From an uncultured Clostridium sp. (GTDB lineage: Bacteria > Bacillota > Clostridia > Oscillospirales > Acutalibacteraceae), in NCBI GenBank assembly GCA_900547915.1, contig URIN01000027.1, positions 1 through 9,823 on the forward strand: DNA of 9,823 bases, given 5' to 3'. Position numbers and translations under genes: made by a program. The notes under the pieces are model-generated. The model was not told the DNA's origin and searched no databases. It saw only the letters and a list, made by a program, of their open reading frames with translations. Positions within the stretch are counted from its first letter, which is position 1. The number at the start of each line of letters is the position of its first letter. Below, in pieces: positions 1-7,386 of the stretch.

Positions 1-45
1 ACACAAGGCTATTCGTCGGCAGCGTCAGATGTGTATAAGAGACAG
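1..45. other. Illumina Nextera P5/i5 adapter (not genomic)
   Basis: Bases 13-45 match the Nextera read-1 transposase adapter, whose last 19 bases (27-45) are the Tn5 mosaic end. Bases 1-4 (ACAC) fit the end of the P5 primer and bases 5-12 (AAGGCTAT) sit exactly where the 8-base i5 index belongs. From memory this index is one of the standard Nextera set. It is library sequence left untrimmed and should be removed before annotation or submission. Confidence 0.98.
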
Positions 46-61
46 CCTTTGATTTAACCAT
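46..61 (-). CDS. Start of a further operon gene, cut by the fragment end
   Basis: Reading leftward from the GH36 stop codon, an AAGGGG ribosome binding site (68-73) is followed after 6 bases by ATG (61-59) and the codons for MVKSK, after which the adapter begins. Only five codons are present, so no product can be named. The 29-base gap from the GH36 gene and the same strand make it the likely sixth gene of the leftward operon. The support is the well-placed binding site and the operon spacing alone, so the call is tentative. Confidence 0.5.
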
Positions 62-90
62 ATTTTACCCCTTATTATTTTCAAACAGTG

Positions 91-1764
91 TCAAGATATT
101 TTATCGGATATTATTGTGCCGTTCCAAATGTCAAAAATAAGCTCCTCTTTACAGTTTCCATAACTGAATTTAACTTCCATAATGTGCGGCTCAATAAATT
201 CTGCACTTAAAACAGTATAATCTTCTTTTGAAAATGCATTTTTTAATGCTTGCAGCTGCTCACTGTTGTATTTTCCAACATTGTCAGATACAAAAAGCAG
301 GCTGCCGAAAACTGAATTTATTTTAGAAAGCAGCTTTCTGTGGTTGAAATCCATTCTAATGTTTTCATCGCGCAACAGGAATACGTCGGGATCGTTCATC
401 CATGCCCTGCCGTTAAGATGACGGCGGAAGATAGTGTTTGAAACGGCGTGGGGTGTGGAAACATCCTCACGGGTGGAGTGGCGGCGGTGGTGCCAGTTCA
501 AAGAGATATCTGAACCGATACGGCAGTAATCTACTTTGCCGAAAGCAGGCATGAGCGGAACACCGCAGCCTAGAATAAGTTTTTCGCCGCAGCAATCACG
601 CAGAAGATCCATAGCGTCACACATGATTTCTCCTCTTGATTTGTTGTGCATGGGAAGTACGCATGCGCCGTAAAGAAAATCAAGCTTTACCAGATCGTAA
701 CCCCACTCATTAAGAACAACATCAAAAACATGACGTATATAATCTTCAGCGCCTTTGTTGTAAATATCAAGTGAATAAAAGCCGCCCCAGTTGTGCCCCG
801 TATTATATGGCTTACCTTTGGCGTCTTTAATAAACCAGTCAGGATGATTTTTAAACAACTGAGATGATCTCACAGCAGCAAAAGGAGCCAGCCACAGACC
901 TGCTGTCATTCCTTTTGCGTGTATTCTGTCTGCAATGTCTTTCATCCCATCAGGAAATTTTTTCTTATCGGTTATAAGCCAATCGCCAACAGCTGCCTGA
1001 TATCCGTCATCTATTTGGAAACAGTCTATTTCAGCGTCAATTTTTGAAAGATTTTCAAGGTCACGCTTTACAACGTCATTTGTTATTGAACCGTAATAGT
1101 TGTACCATGTGGTGTATCCAGTTCGCTTCTTATGTTCTCTGCAGGTTATTCCCATCTGCTTGAAATACTCGTCAAAAGCACTTTCGTATTTGTCTGAAAT
1201 AAATGTAAAAGCCAATATTTCAGTATCATCAGAATAAGTTACACCCTCAAGGTCTTTCCCTATAAGGACGCAGTTTCTTACTGTGTCAAAGGTAACGGTT
1301 GTATAGCCGCTTCTTTCGCTTAAAGAGCCAAACAGATCTATCTGTTCACCGTTTCTTACATAGCCGTATGACCATCCGTAAAAAACTCCTCGGCAGCGGG
1401 GATATTTGTGGAAATTCAAATCGCCTGATTTGCTGAAACCTATTTTTTGAAGAGGTGTTCGCATTACTCCGAATTCTGTTAGGTTTGAAAGCTCACTCAT
1501 CTGCTCATCGGGGCGATATTCTAAACTATCTGTCCAGCTTTGGTATCCGTTTACGTAAATTCTGTTGTCAGGGGTGAATGTGTAAGGGTATTTTACGGTA
1601 AAGGAATCAATACAAATACTTTGCTTAGGGCTGATAGAAATGAGCAGCTTGGCATCTGTTAATGATGCTTTAAGTGAAAAATGCTCTGTTTTCGCCCCGG
1701 TGGCAAGATGTTTAACACCGTTTACGCGGTATTCAATACGAAAAGACAGTTGTTTTATATCCAT
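91..1764 (-). CDS. GH36 alpha-galactosidase-type glycoside hydrolase, cytosolic
   Basis: 557 residues with no signal peptide, so probably cytoplasmic. It should cleave a terminal alpha-galactosyl residue, or alpha-N-acetylgalactosaminyl, since GH36 contains both activities. A beta-sandwich-like N-terminal region (about 1-205) precedes a TIM barrel (about 215-470) and a short C-terminal beta region. Clan-D motifs are clear: WYNYYGS (220-226), FQIDDGY (249-255), GLWLAPF (289-295), KLDF with the expected nucleophile D362, RIGSDIS with the expected acid/base D419, and WMNDPD (455-460). The length fits the short Thermotoga-like GH36 subgroup rather than the roughly 730-residue enzymes. GGAGG (1771-1775), 6 bases ahead of the ATG, fixes the start. 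It lies 20 bases behind the phosphoesterase gene. Pairing with a MelB-type symporter suggests it acts on imported galactosides. Family assignment is firm; substrate is inferred. Confidence 0.9.
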   Translation of the reverse strand: MDIKQLSFRIEYRVNGVKHLATGAKTEHFSLKASLTDAKLLISISPKQSICIDSFTVKYPYTFTPDNRIYVNGYQSWTDSLEYRPDEQMSELSNLTEFGVMRTPLQKIGFSKSGDLNFHKYPRCRGVFYGWSYGYVRNGEQIDLFGSLSERSGYTTVTFDTVRNCVLIGKDLEGVTYSDDTEILAFTFISDKYESAFDEYFKQMGITCREHKKRTGYTTWYNYYGSITNDVVKRDLENLSKIDAEIDCFQIDDGYQAAVGDWLITDKKKFPDGMKDIADRIHAKGMTAGLWLAPFAAVRSSQLFKNHPDWFIKDAKGKPYNTGHNWGGFYSLDIYNKGAEDYIRHVFDVVLNEWGYDLVKLDFLYGACVLPMHNKSRGEIMCDAMDLLRDCCGEKLILGCGVPLMPAFGKVDYCRIGSDISLNWHHRRHSTREDVSTPHAVSNTIFRRHLNGRAWMNDPDVFLLRDENIRMDFNHRKLLSKINSVFGSLLFVSDNVGKYNSEQLQALKNAFSKEDYTVLSAEFIEPHIMEVKFSYGNCKEELIFDIWNGTIISDKIS

Positions 1765-1784
1765 TGTTTTCCTCCAGGATAATG

Positions 1785-3104
1785 TTATTTTACAGTTATC
1801 TCCATATAATCGTTGCTTTCCGCTCCCCAGCTGTCAACAGCGTAAATTCTGTATACAGAGCCTGTTGATGCTTTGCTGTCTTCAAGAGTCAGAGTAACTG
1901 TTTTCTCCATATTATCAATTCCGTTATAAAAATCGCTGAAAAACAGCTTTTCTTCATTATTGCTGTTTACGATTTTATATGAATGAACAAAATCGTCATC
2001 ACTGCCTGCGGGAAAAGTAAAAGTAACTTTTCCGTTGTCAATTTGAGCCGACCCGCCTGTCAGCGGTATTTCAGGAGCTTTGTTAGCCGCTTTTCGGCTT
2101 TCAAAGGAGTATTTTCCGTCATTATTATATGGCAAATCAAATTGCCAAAGCATATCAGCTTTTTCTTCTTTTCCTGATTGCCCGTCTGCAAAGTTAATAC
2201 GGTGGATATTAATTTTTTCGTTGTCTATTTCCATTATGTATCCCATCGGTGTGTCTTCGGCGTTCGGCGGGATAGTTCCGTTTTCTTTGCCCTCTTCCAT
2301 TTCCGTGTAAGAAAGGGACTGTGTGTTGATAACTGTGTAATCGCCCTGCCATATCGAACGTTCATCAAGCAGTGAATAGTGAACATGACCGCTGAAATTT
2401 ATAACATTCGGGTATTTTGAAAGAACATCGTCAAGTGTTGTGTCTCCCCAGTCCTCACTTCCGTAACTTGTGTTTTCCGGTTGATTGTGGGTGATAACAA
2501 AAATCGGTTTTCCGTTTGAGTCCTCGCTAGCTTTTTTAAGCTCACTGTCAAGCCACTTTACTGTTTTTTTATAGCCCTTAGTCATGTTTCCGCTGTCCGG
2601 GGATGCTCCGATAAAGTGATATCCGTTAACTACGTAATGCGTCCAGGGGCTTTGACCTATTATTTCTTCAAAAGCCTTTTTGTGGTTAATTGCGGTAAAT
2701 ACGCTTTTGTTCCAGTAATCATGATTGCCCATTATAGTCTGCACAATGGGTTTATCGTTGCCAAATACGCTGTCAAATACATCCATATATGTTTGATAAG
2801 CAAAGCGTGTTCCTAAATCTCCGATATCACCTGCAAATACTATCATATCAACGTTATTGTTTTTGATAACAGTCAGTGCTTTTTCAAGGTTTTTTACGTA
2901 GATATCAGATTCTTTTAACTGCTCTTCAGTAGGCGGCAGTTGGGTATCGGATATTACGGCAACTTTAAATACTTCGTTTTCTGTTGTGAATTGCTGAATT
3001 TGGGTTTTGTTCATTTCTTTTTTGCTCCCTGAGCATCCCACAAGCGTTACTGCAATGCATAATGCCAGCAGCAGGCTGAATGACGCTTTTAGTATTTTTT
3101 TCAT
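1785..3104 (-). CDS. Calcineurin-like metallophosphoesterase lipoprotein
   Basis: 439 residues. A lipoprotein signal with lipobox LVGC (C24) predicts anchoring on the outer face of the membrane. The catalytic domain (about 46-305) has the metallophosphoesterase motif series: SDTQ (52-55), GDIGD (92-96), GNHD (126-129), a lone H206 in THNQP, and GHVH (239-242). These are the expected ligands for a two-metal centre, except that Q55 replaces the His of the usual DxH motif. The C-terminal region (about 344-439), with a YRIYAVDSWG stretch, looks like a fibronectin-III-type beta domain. Such enzymes hydrolyse phosphomonoesters or phosphodiesters, and the substrate cannot be told here. It sits between the GH18 and GH36 genes with gaps of 29 and 20 bases, suggesting a dephosphorylation or phosphodiester-cleavage step in glycan processing. 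Its GGAG binding site is unusually far (12 bases) from the ATG. Confidence 0.88.
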   Translation of the reverse strand: MKKILKASFSLLLALCIAVTLVGCSGSKKEMNKTQIQQFTTENEVFKVAVISDTQLPPTEEQLKESDIYVKNLEKALTVIKNNNVDMIVFAGDIGDLGTRFAYQTYMDVFDSVFGNDKPIVQTIMGNHDYWNKSVFTAINHKKAFEEIIGQSPWTHYVVNGYHFIGASPDSGNMTKGYKKTVKWLDSELKKASEDSNGKPIFVITHNQPENTSYGSEDWGDTTLDDVLSKYPNVINFSGHVHYSLLDERSIWQGDYTVINTQSLSYTEMEEGKENGTIPPNAEDTPMGYIMEIDNEKINIHRINFADGQSGKEEKADMLWQFDLPYNNDGKYSFESRKAANKAPEIPLTGGSAQIDNGKVTFTFPAGSDDDFVHSYKIVNSNNEEKLFFSDFYNGIDNMEKTVTLTLEDSKASTGSVYRIYAVDSWGAESNDYMEITVK

Positions 3105-3133
3105 ATTAGTTTCATTCTCCGTATAAATGTCAC

Positions 3134-4537
3134 TTATTCATTTGTGTTGTTTCTGTTATCAACTGCGTTTTTCATTGCTGAAAACAGGCTGTATTCATTA
3201 CTCATGGGGAAGTCAAATTCTCCGCACCAAATCATTGTGCCGGCAAATCCCATATCATATGCGTAAGCTGTTTTAGCGTAGATCATATCATAGCCGTTAA
3301 AATAATACTCTCTTGCATCTTTGATACCGATATTTTGGGATTTTGAATTGATTTCAAAGTCTGAATAACCTGCCTGCATAAAATCGCCCTTGTCCCTGGT
3401 GTTGCCGTAAAACGGTACGCCCAAAAGGAGCTGATCTTTTCTGAAGCCTTTTTTGATAAAATATTCTGCGCTGAAATAATGACAGGTATAAAACTCGCTG
3501 TGATTATCGCGGGAATTTTTTGCCCAGTCATATGCCATTATGTTGACAAGGTCTAGACTTTCTTTTGCTTCGTCAGTCAGCATAACTCCCCAAGGGCCAA
3601 GTGCAGAGGATAAGAGCAGACCGTTTTCATGGAGTTCTTTTCCAAGACCAGTAAGCATTTTGCTGTATGCGCTCCATATATGGGGCAGACGGGGATACTC
3701 CCAGTCAAAATCTATTCCGCAGAAACCAAACTCTTTGCATAGCTCTACAAGATTGGATTGAAGAGTATCAAGATTGTGGTTGATTGCATAAACAGAATCG
3801 TTGTTGGCGTGTTTTCCGTTTTCTTTTTTAGGGTTTGCAATACAGCACCAAATGCGAACCGGTCTGTTACCGATTATTTTTTTGAGTGCTTCTGTTTCTT
3901 TTTTCAGCATGCTGCTGTCATATTCAAGAGAGCCGTCTTTCGTAAAGCCTACGGCTCCGATTATAATTGCGTCAGTAATAACGTCAAAGTATTGGGAAAA
4001 ATCGCTGTCGTTAACTCTTTCCTGAAAATATGTGCTGCCTTCGCCGATGGGAAAATAGGAATTGACAATAAAATTATTATCTTGCCTGTTTTCAGCACAA
4101 AATGCCTTTATTTCTGATATTTTTACTTCTTTTGAGTTTTCAGACGAGTCAATTTTCAGTATTAGGCGGGAAATATCAGCATTATCGAAAGAGCAGTACA
4201 AGTAATTATCAATAACATCGCCGCCAAAAAGCAGTGTTCTTTCGCCTGCTTCATTTTCTCCGTAAAGGGAGAAGCCTGTGCAATTACTGCCTTTCTCCCT
4301 TATGGTTACTGTGTTTACCGTACTTGTTTTATCAGCTTGGAGAACAATTTCTTCACCGCATTTGATTTTGAATATACCGCTGTTTTCTGCACAGGTCAGT
4401 GTTATCTCTTTCATATTATTCAAAGCGGAATTAGCCTCCAATTGCTTTGTTGTGTTTTCACCTGAGCAAGCGCTCATACTGAATAGCATACAAAGTGCAA
4501 GAACAGTACTTGTTGCGCGCAAAAGAATCTTTTTCAT
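3134..4537 (-). CDS. GH18 family glycoside hydrolase lipoprotein
   Basis: 467 residues. A signal peptide with C24 in MSAC predicts a lipoprotein exposed on the cell surface. Residues about 40-150 form a beta-rich region, probably a galactose-binding-like accessory domain. The GH18 barrel follows (about 155-460), with the catalytic motif GIDFDWE (274-280), proton donor E280 and supporting D278 and D276, MAYDW (334-338) with the expected Tyr336, and a late barrel Trp at 437. The first Asp of the usual DxxDxDxE motif is Cys273. GH18 enzymes act on beta-1,4-linked N-acetylglucosamine in chitin or the N-glycan core, by substrate-assisted catalysis. The ATG at 4537 is chosen because GAGGG (4546-4550) lies 8 bases upstream and the signal starts MKKILL. 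An upstream in-frame TTG at 4555 would place that binding site inside the gene. It lies 38 bases behind the symporter. Chitinase versus endo-N-acetylglucosaminidase is undecided. Confidence 0.88.
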   Translation of the reverse strand: MKKILLRATSTVLALCMLFSMSACSGENTTKQLEANSALNNMKEITLTCAENSGIFKIKCGEEIVLQADKTSTVNTVTIREKGSNCTGFSLYGENEAGERTLLFGGDVIDNYLYCSFDNADISRLILKIDSSENSKEVKISEIKAFCAENRQDNNFIVNSYFPIGEGSTYFQERVNDSDFSQYFDVITDAIIIGAVGFTKDGSLEYDSSMLKKETEALKKIIGNRPVRIWCCIANPKKENGKHANNDSVYAINHNLDTLQSNLVELCKEFGFCGIDFDWEYPRLPHIWSAYSKMLTGLGKELHENGLLLSSALGPWGVMLTDEAKESLDLVNIMAYDWAKNSRDNHSEFYTCHYFSAEYFIKKGFRKDQLLLGVPFYGNTRDKGDFMQAGYSDFEINSKSQNIGIKDAREYYFNGYDMIYAKTAYAYDMGFAGTMIWCGEFDFPMSNEYSLFSAMKNAVDNRNNTNE

Positions 4538-4545
4538 AGTTATTT

Positions 4546-4550
4546 CCCTC
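4546..4550 (-). promoter_or_regulatory. Ribosome binding site fixing the GH18 start
   Basis: On the minus strand this reads GAGGG, 8 bases before the ATG at 4537. It overlaps what would be codons 2-4 of the longer reading frame beginning with TTG at 4555, so it argues for the shorter protein with a normal lipoprotein signal. Confidence 0.75.
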
Positions 4551-4575
4551 TGCAAACAAATATTGAATTGAGATA

Positions 4576-6141
4576 TTATTTGCCTGTTGAAGCTGCCTCT
4601 GCAGCCATAGCGTTAAGTTCTTCAATCTCTCGCTTTTGTTTTTCTTCACGGAATGCTTTAAGCTTACCCGCTTGAGCCTTTTCGTCAAACTTATAAAAGA
4701 ACATTGGTATTGACTGAAGCAGCAGACCGATAGCACCGAAGGCAGTGAGCATGAAGAATATTACGTTAAGCAGGGTTGTATAATTCACTCCGCCGTAAAC
4801 GGCTGCCTGAGTGGTGCTTTCGATAAGCGGACGAGTCAAGTTGTCAGTAATCTTGGTCATAGTGTCCGCATTGTAACCGAACTTGTCAACGATATCAAGC
4901 ATAAGAACGTTGAATATGGCTACTGCAATCTTGTTTACAAGGCTTCTGAAAGAAAATACAGTGCCCTCAAGTCTTTTTCCTGTACGCATCTCTATATCAT
5001 CAACAACATCGGAGAACATTGCTACAAGAAGAACGGTCATAACGCCTACAGGGAAGTTGGTAAAGAAACGCATGATTGTATATGTAACAGCTCCGGCAAC
5101 AGTGTTGTAGGGAATGATCCATACACCGATAACAAAGCACAGAATATCTGCAATGATACCAAATACGGATACTCCTATCCAAAGTGTTTTCTTATCCATC
5201 TTTTTAAGGAATACAGGTACCAATGCCATAGAAAGCATATAAGAAAGACCGCTTCCTATCTGGAGCAGGGGAATAAGAAGTCCCTCGCTTGTTAGCTGAA
5301 TTGAAATGCCGAAGGTGTTTTGTATCCAGGCACACAAATCATCAATAGGGATAACGCCTGCGCAGTTCCATTTAGCAAAGTAAGGCAAAAACATTGCTCC
5401 CATATTAACTATTGCTGAGAAAAATGCTGCTATTGTAAGACAAACGAATTTCTTGTCTTTGAATACAATTTTGAGTCCGTCAATATACTTTTCTTTTTTA
5501 GGGGGAATATATACTTTTTCTTTGAATCCGAAAGCGGAGAAGAACATGGGAATTCCGCCGAGCGCGGCAAAAATAAGCGCCGCTCCGAAGTATCCTGCTT
5601 TTTGGTTTTCTCTTCCCCACAGACCGGCAACGGTGAAAAACAGAAGGGACGGAAGAACTGAACCCAGAGAGCCAATGATATTGCTGAAAGAAATTGCCTT
5701 AACTCTTTTTTTATCCTCCGGGAAAACAAGAGGCGTCAGACCCTGATAAGGAATATCAAGGGCGGTATAAACAGTATAATAAAGAAGATAAGCTATAATA
5801 GCGTATATAAAATTACCGTTTTGGCTGAAATTGACAGGAGCAAAAAGCAAAGCGGTAACAATAATAACCGGAAATGACATCCAAAATATGTATGGTCTGC
5901 ATTTGCCCATTTTTGTGTGAGTTTTGTCTACTATCATTCCCATCATGGGGTCGTTGATAGCATCCCAAACCTTAGTTGCAGAAAGCACAATTCCTGTCAT
6001 TGCCAAAGACAGTCCCAAAACGTCAGTCAGATACAGATTAAGAGCCGTGCTCATAATACCGTAAATCGTGCTCATTCCGAAAGGAAGTAAGGAGAATGCC
6101 ATTATTTCCCTAGCGGTTTTGTTTTTGAATACATTTTTCAT
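4576..6141 (-). CDS. GPH-family (MelB-like) sugar:cation symporter
   Basis: 521 residues, multi-spanning (about 12 predicted membrane helices), in the cytoplasmic membrane. It would import a glycoside or oligosaccharide coupled to Na+ or H+. The first signature is WDAINDP (59-65), then VDKTHTKMGKCRPY (71-84); D60 and D64 align with the paired Asp residues that bind the coupling cation in MelB. The second signature is DDIEMRTGKRLEG (381-393). Two parts exceed MelB: a stretch of about 30 residues with Trp and Cys near 258-287, probably an extracytoplasmic loop, and a charged, helical cytoplasmic tail from about 486. GGAGG (6149-6153) lies 7 bases before the ATG, inside the regulator gene. The ATG overlaps the regulator stop as ATGA, implying translational coupling. 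Co-location with GH36 suggests alpha-galactosides or galactose-type sugars, but GPH specificity is not readable from motifs. Confidence 0.9.
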   Translation of the reverse strand: MKNVFKNKTAREIMAFSLLPFGMSTIYGIMSTALNLYLTDVLGLSLAMTGIVLSATKVWDAINDPMMGMIVDKTHTKMGKCRPYIFWMSFPVIIVTALLFAPVNFSQNGNFIYAIIAYLLYYTVYTALDIPYQGLTPLVFPEDKKRVKAISFSNIIGSLGSVLPSLLFFTVAGLWGRENQKAGYFGAALIFAALGGIPMFFSAFGFKEKVYIPPKKEKYIDGLKIVFKDKKFVCLTIAAFFSAIVNMGAMFLPYFAKWNCAGVIPIDDLCAWIQNTFGISIQLTSEGLLIPLLQIGSGLSYMLSMALVPVFLKKMDKKTLWIGVSVFGIIADILCFVIGVWIIPYNTVAGAVTYTIMRFFTNFPVGVMTVLLVAMFSDVVDDIEMRTGKRLEGTVFSFRSLVNKIAVAIFNVLMLDIVDKFGYNADTMTKITDNLTRPLIESTTQAAVYGGVNYTTLLNVIFFMLTAFGAIGLLLQSIPMFFYKFDEKAQAGKLKAFREEKQKREIEELNAMAAEAASTGK

Positions 6142-7109
6142 ATGAGTTCCTCCGTTTTCTTGAAAAATCCGTATTTATTCACCAATGTATGAAAACCGGC
6201 CGTTATTCCCCCCATATAGTCATTAGAGACTATGAATTTGGGAATAGCGTAATCAGGCAGTTCTTTTACCGCCTCATTGAAAATTTTTTGAAGCCGTTTA
6301 GGCTTTTCAACCTGATAAAACACCACAATTTCGGGATTAATGCATATTATTACATTTCTTATGATTCTTCCCAAATGTGCTGTTTCCATAATGTCTTTCC
6401 TGTTAAGGCCCATATAACCTACTTCACCGGCAAATCCGGAACTTCCCTCCAATACATGGCCGTTAGCCATTTCGCCTACGCCTATACCGTTATGGCTGAA
6501 TTGTGCAGTTACAATATTTGAGGAGTTGTTTCTTATTCTGCTTTCCCCCAAAACAGTGAGGTTCATTTCATTTTGGACGATAACATTTATTGAGTATTTG
6601 TTTTCTATATCCTTTTTTATGTTTCTGCCCGTAAAAGACGGGTTGTAGTACCAGTCTATAATTATTCCGTCCTTAACAACGCAGGGCATGGCAAGGCAAA
6701 CAGTTCCGAGAGGGTATTTTTCATTAGCGTAAGAAATGATTTTATAAACGGCGTTCATAAAATCAGGCATTTCAAACGGAAGCTCTTTTGTGTAAATTCT
6801 TTCATAATTGAAATTGTAAAGCGTTGATAACAGCTTTCCGTTATCAACTATAACTACAAGAAAATGCTGGTAATCAGGACATATTGTATATTTCATTGCT
6901 TTGCGTCCGCCTGTTGAATCTGCTTCGCCAGCTTCGCAAATCATCCCGTACTCCATAGCCTGCTGAACGCATTTTTTTACTGTAGTCAGTCCTCCGGAAT
7001 TATGTTCTGCAAGCTGTGCAAGACTTGAATCACCATCACGCCTGAGTGTTTCCAGCACATCGGAAAGGTTCTTGTTTCTTATTTGAGTAAGTGTGTTTTG
7101 TTCAGACAA
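6138..7109 (-). CDS. ROK-family transcriptional regulator (short, zinc motif missing)
   Basis: 323 residues. An N-terminal winged helix-turn-helix (about 5-78, wing motif TGGRKA at 66-71) is joined to a degenerate ROK sugar-kinase fold. Recognisable ROK elements are DNGK (89-92, at the phosphate-loop position), CLAMPCVVKDG (138-148), QNEMNLTVLGE (179-189) and SSGFAGEVGYM (223-233). The catalytic Asp of kinases is replaced, so no kinase activity is expected. The usual GH plus CxCGxxGC zinc motif is gone: Tyr232 stands for the His and the cysteine segment is absent, which explains the short length against about 380-400 in typical ROK repressors. It begins at TTG, with GGAGG 7 bases upstream. 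It is the first gene of the operon, under a consensus promoter overlapped by a palindrome, consistent with autoregulation. The ligand is presumably a pathway sugar; that and the repressor role are inferred. Confidence 0.85.
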   Translation of the reverse strand: MSEQNTLTQIRNKNLSDVLETLRRDGDSSLAQLAEHNSGGLTTVKKCVQQAMEYGMICEAGEADSTGGRKAMKYTICPDYQHFLVVIVDNGKLLSTLYNFNYERIYTKELPFEMPDFMNAVYKIISYANEKYPLGTVCLAMPCVVKDGIIIDWYYNPSFTGRNIKKDIENKYSINVIVQNEMNLTVLGESRIRNNSSNIVTAQFSHNGIGVGEMANGHVLEGSSGFAGEVGYMGLNRKDIMETAHLGRIIRNVIICINPEIVVFYQVEKPKRLQKIFNEAVKELPDYAIPKFIVSNDYMGGITAGFHTLVNKYGFFKKTEELI

Positions 7110-7116
7110 TTACATT

Positions 7117-7121
7117 CCTCC
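7117..7121 (-). promoter_or_regulatory. Ribosome binding site deciding the TTG start of the ROK gene
   Basis: The minus strand reads GGAGG, then 7 bases, then TTG at 7109. The nearest in-frame ATG is 51 codons further in and would delete most of the helix-turn-helix, so the TTG start is strongly favoured. The 7-base spacer contains ATG followed at once by TAA (7115-7110), too close to the binding site to be a likely start. Confidence 0.8.
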
Positions 7122-7130
7122 GCCATTAAT

Positions 7131-7153
7131 CTTTTAACACGGGGTGTCAAAAG
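7131..7153. promoter_or_regulatory. Candidate operator palindrome at the ROK operon start
   Basis: CTTTTAACAC and GTGTCAAAAG are 10-base arms with one mismatch around a central GGG. The palindrome spans roughly -3 to +19 of the start predicted from the leftward promoter, a position typical of repression by blocking RNA polymerase. The regulator encoded immediately downstream is the natural candidate to bind it. Its half-sites do not match any operator consensus I can name, so binding is inferred from position and symmetry. Confidence 0.6.
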
Positions 7154-7155
7154 TT

Positions 7156-7184
7156 ATTATATAATTCCTGAACAGCTTTGTCAA
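7156..7184 (-). promoter_or_regulatory. Consensus sigma-A promoter of the leftward operon
   Basis: On the minus strand, TTGACA (7184-7179), a 17-base spacer and TATAAT (7161-7156) match the housekeeping consensus at all 12 positions with optimal spacing. Transcription should start near 7149-7150, giving a leader of about 40 bases before the TTG of the regulator. So strong a promoter suits a system held off by a repressor. Confidence 0.88.
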
Positions 7185-7344
7185 TCGGTGTGAGTATTTT
7201 TCATTTCAAAAGCTGTCGTTGCTGAAATTATGAGGATTTATCCATGCGTTTTGTCTGTTTTATAACGTCTTATAACAGCATTAAATTGCAGAAATATATT
7301 GTGAAAATATGCCGGTTTTATTTTGCTGTCATAAGTTTTATCGG

Positions 7345-7373
7345 TTGACATTGCGAATTTATTATGTTATTTT
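7345..7373 (+). promoter_or_regulatory. Promoter of the DUF4838 gene
   Basis: TTGACA (7345-7350) is followed after 17 bases by TATTTT (7368-7373), 4 of 6 matches to the -10 consensus. It is preceded by TGT (7365-7367), forming an extended -10 element. The predicted start is near 7380, about 65 bases before the TTG start codon. Confidence 0.65.
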
Positions 7374-7386
7374 CACTGTGAAAGGC

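Noticed and set aside
3103..3115. Four-codon frame (ATG AAA CTA ATA TGA) overlapping the phosphoesterase start
   Set aside because: Its ATG sits within two bases of the GGAG site, so it is unlikely to be translated. The ATGA overlap is notable but can arise by chance.
3758..4117. Plus-strand open frame of 119 codons opposite the GH18 gene
   Set aside because: It lies wholly antisense to a gene with clear family motifs, has no matching binding site and no recognisable domain. The same applies to the other short frames opposite the five operon genes and the DUF4838 gene.
4538..4555. N-terminal extension of the GH18 gene from TTG at 4555
   Set aside because: The GAGGG binding site lies inside this extension, and the signal peptide begins properly at the ATG at 4537.
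7110..7115. ATG-TAA minimal reading frame directly before the ROK start
   Set aside because: The ATG directly abuts the GGAGGA binding site, too close for initiation, so it is probably a by-product of the sequence there.
7203..7228. ATTTCA-N14-TGAAAT interrupted palindrome upstream of the leftward promoter
   Set aside because: Six-base arms with a 14-base gap are expected by chance in AT-rich DNA and match no operator I can name.
7260..7275. TTATAA-CGTC-TTATAA palindrome
   Set aside because: TTATAA is itself palindromic and AT-rich, so the symmetry is weak evidence of a binding site. It is also far from both promoters.
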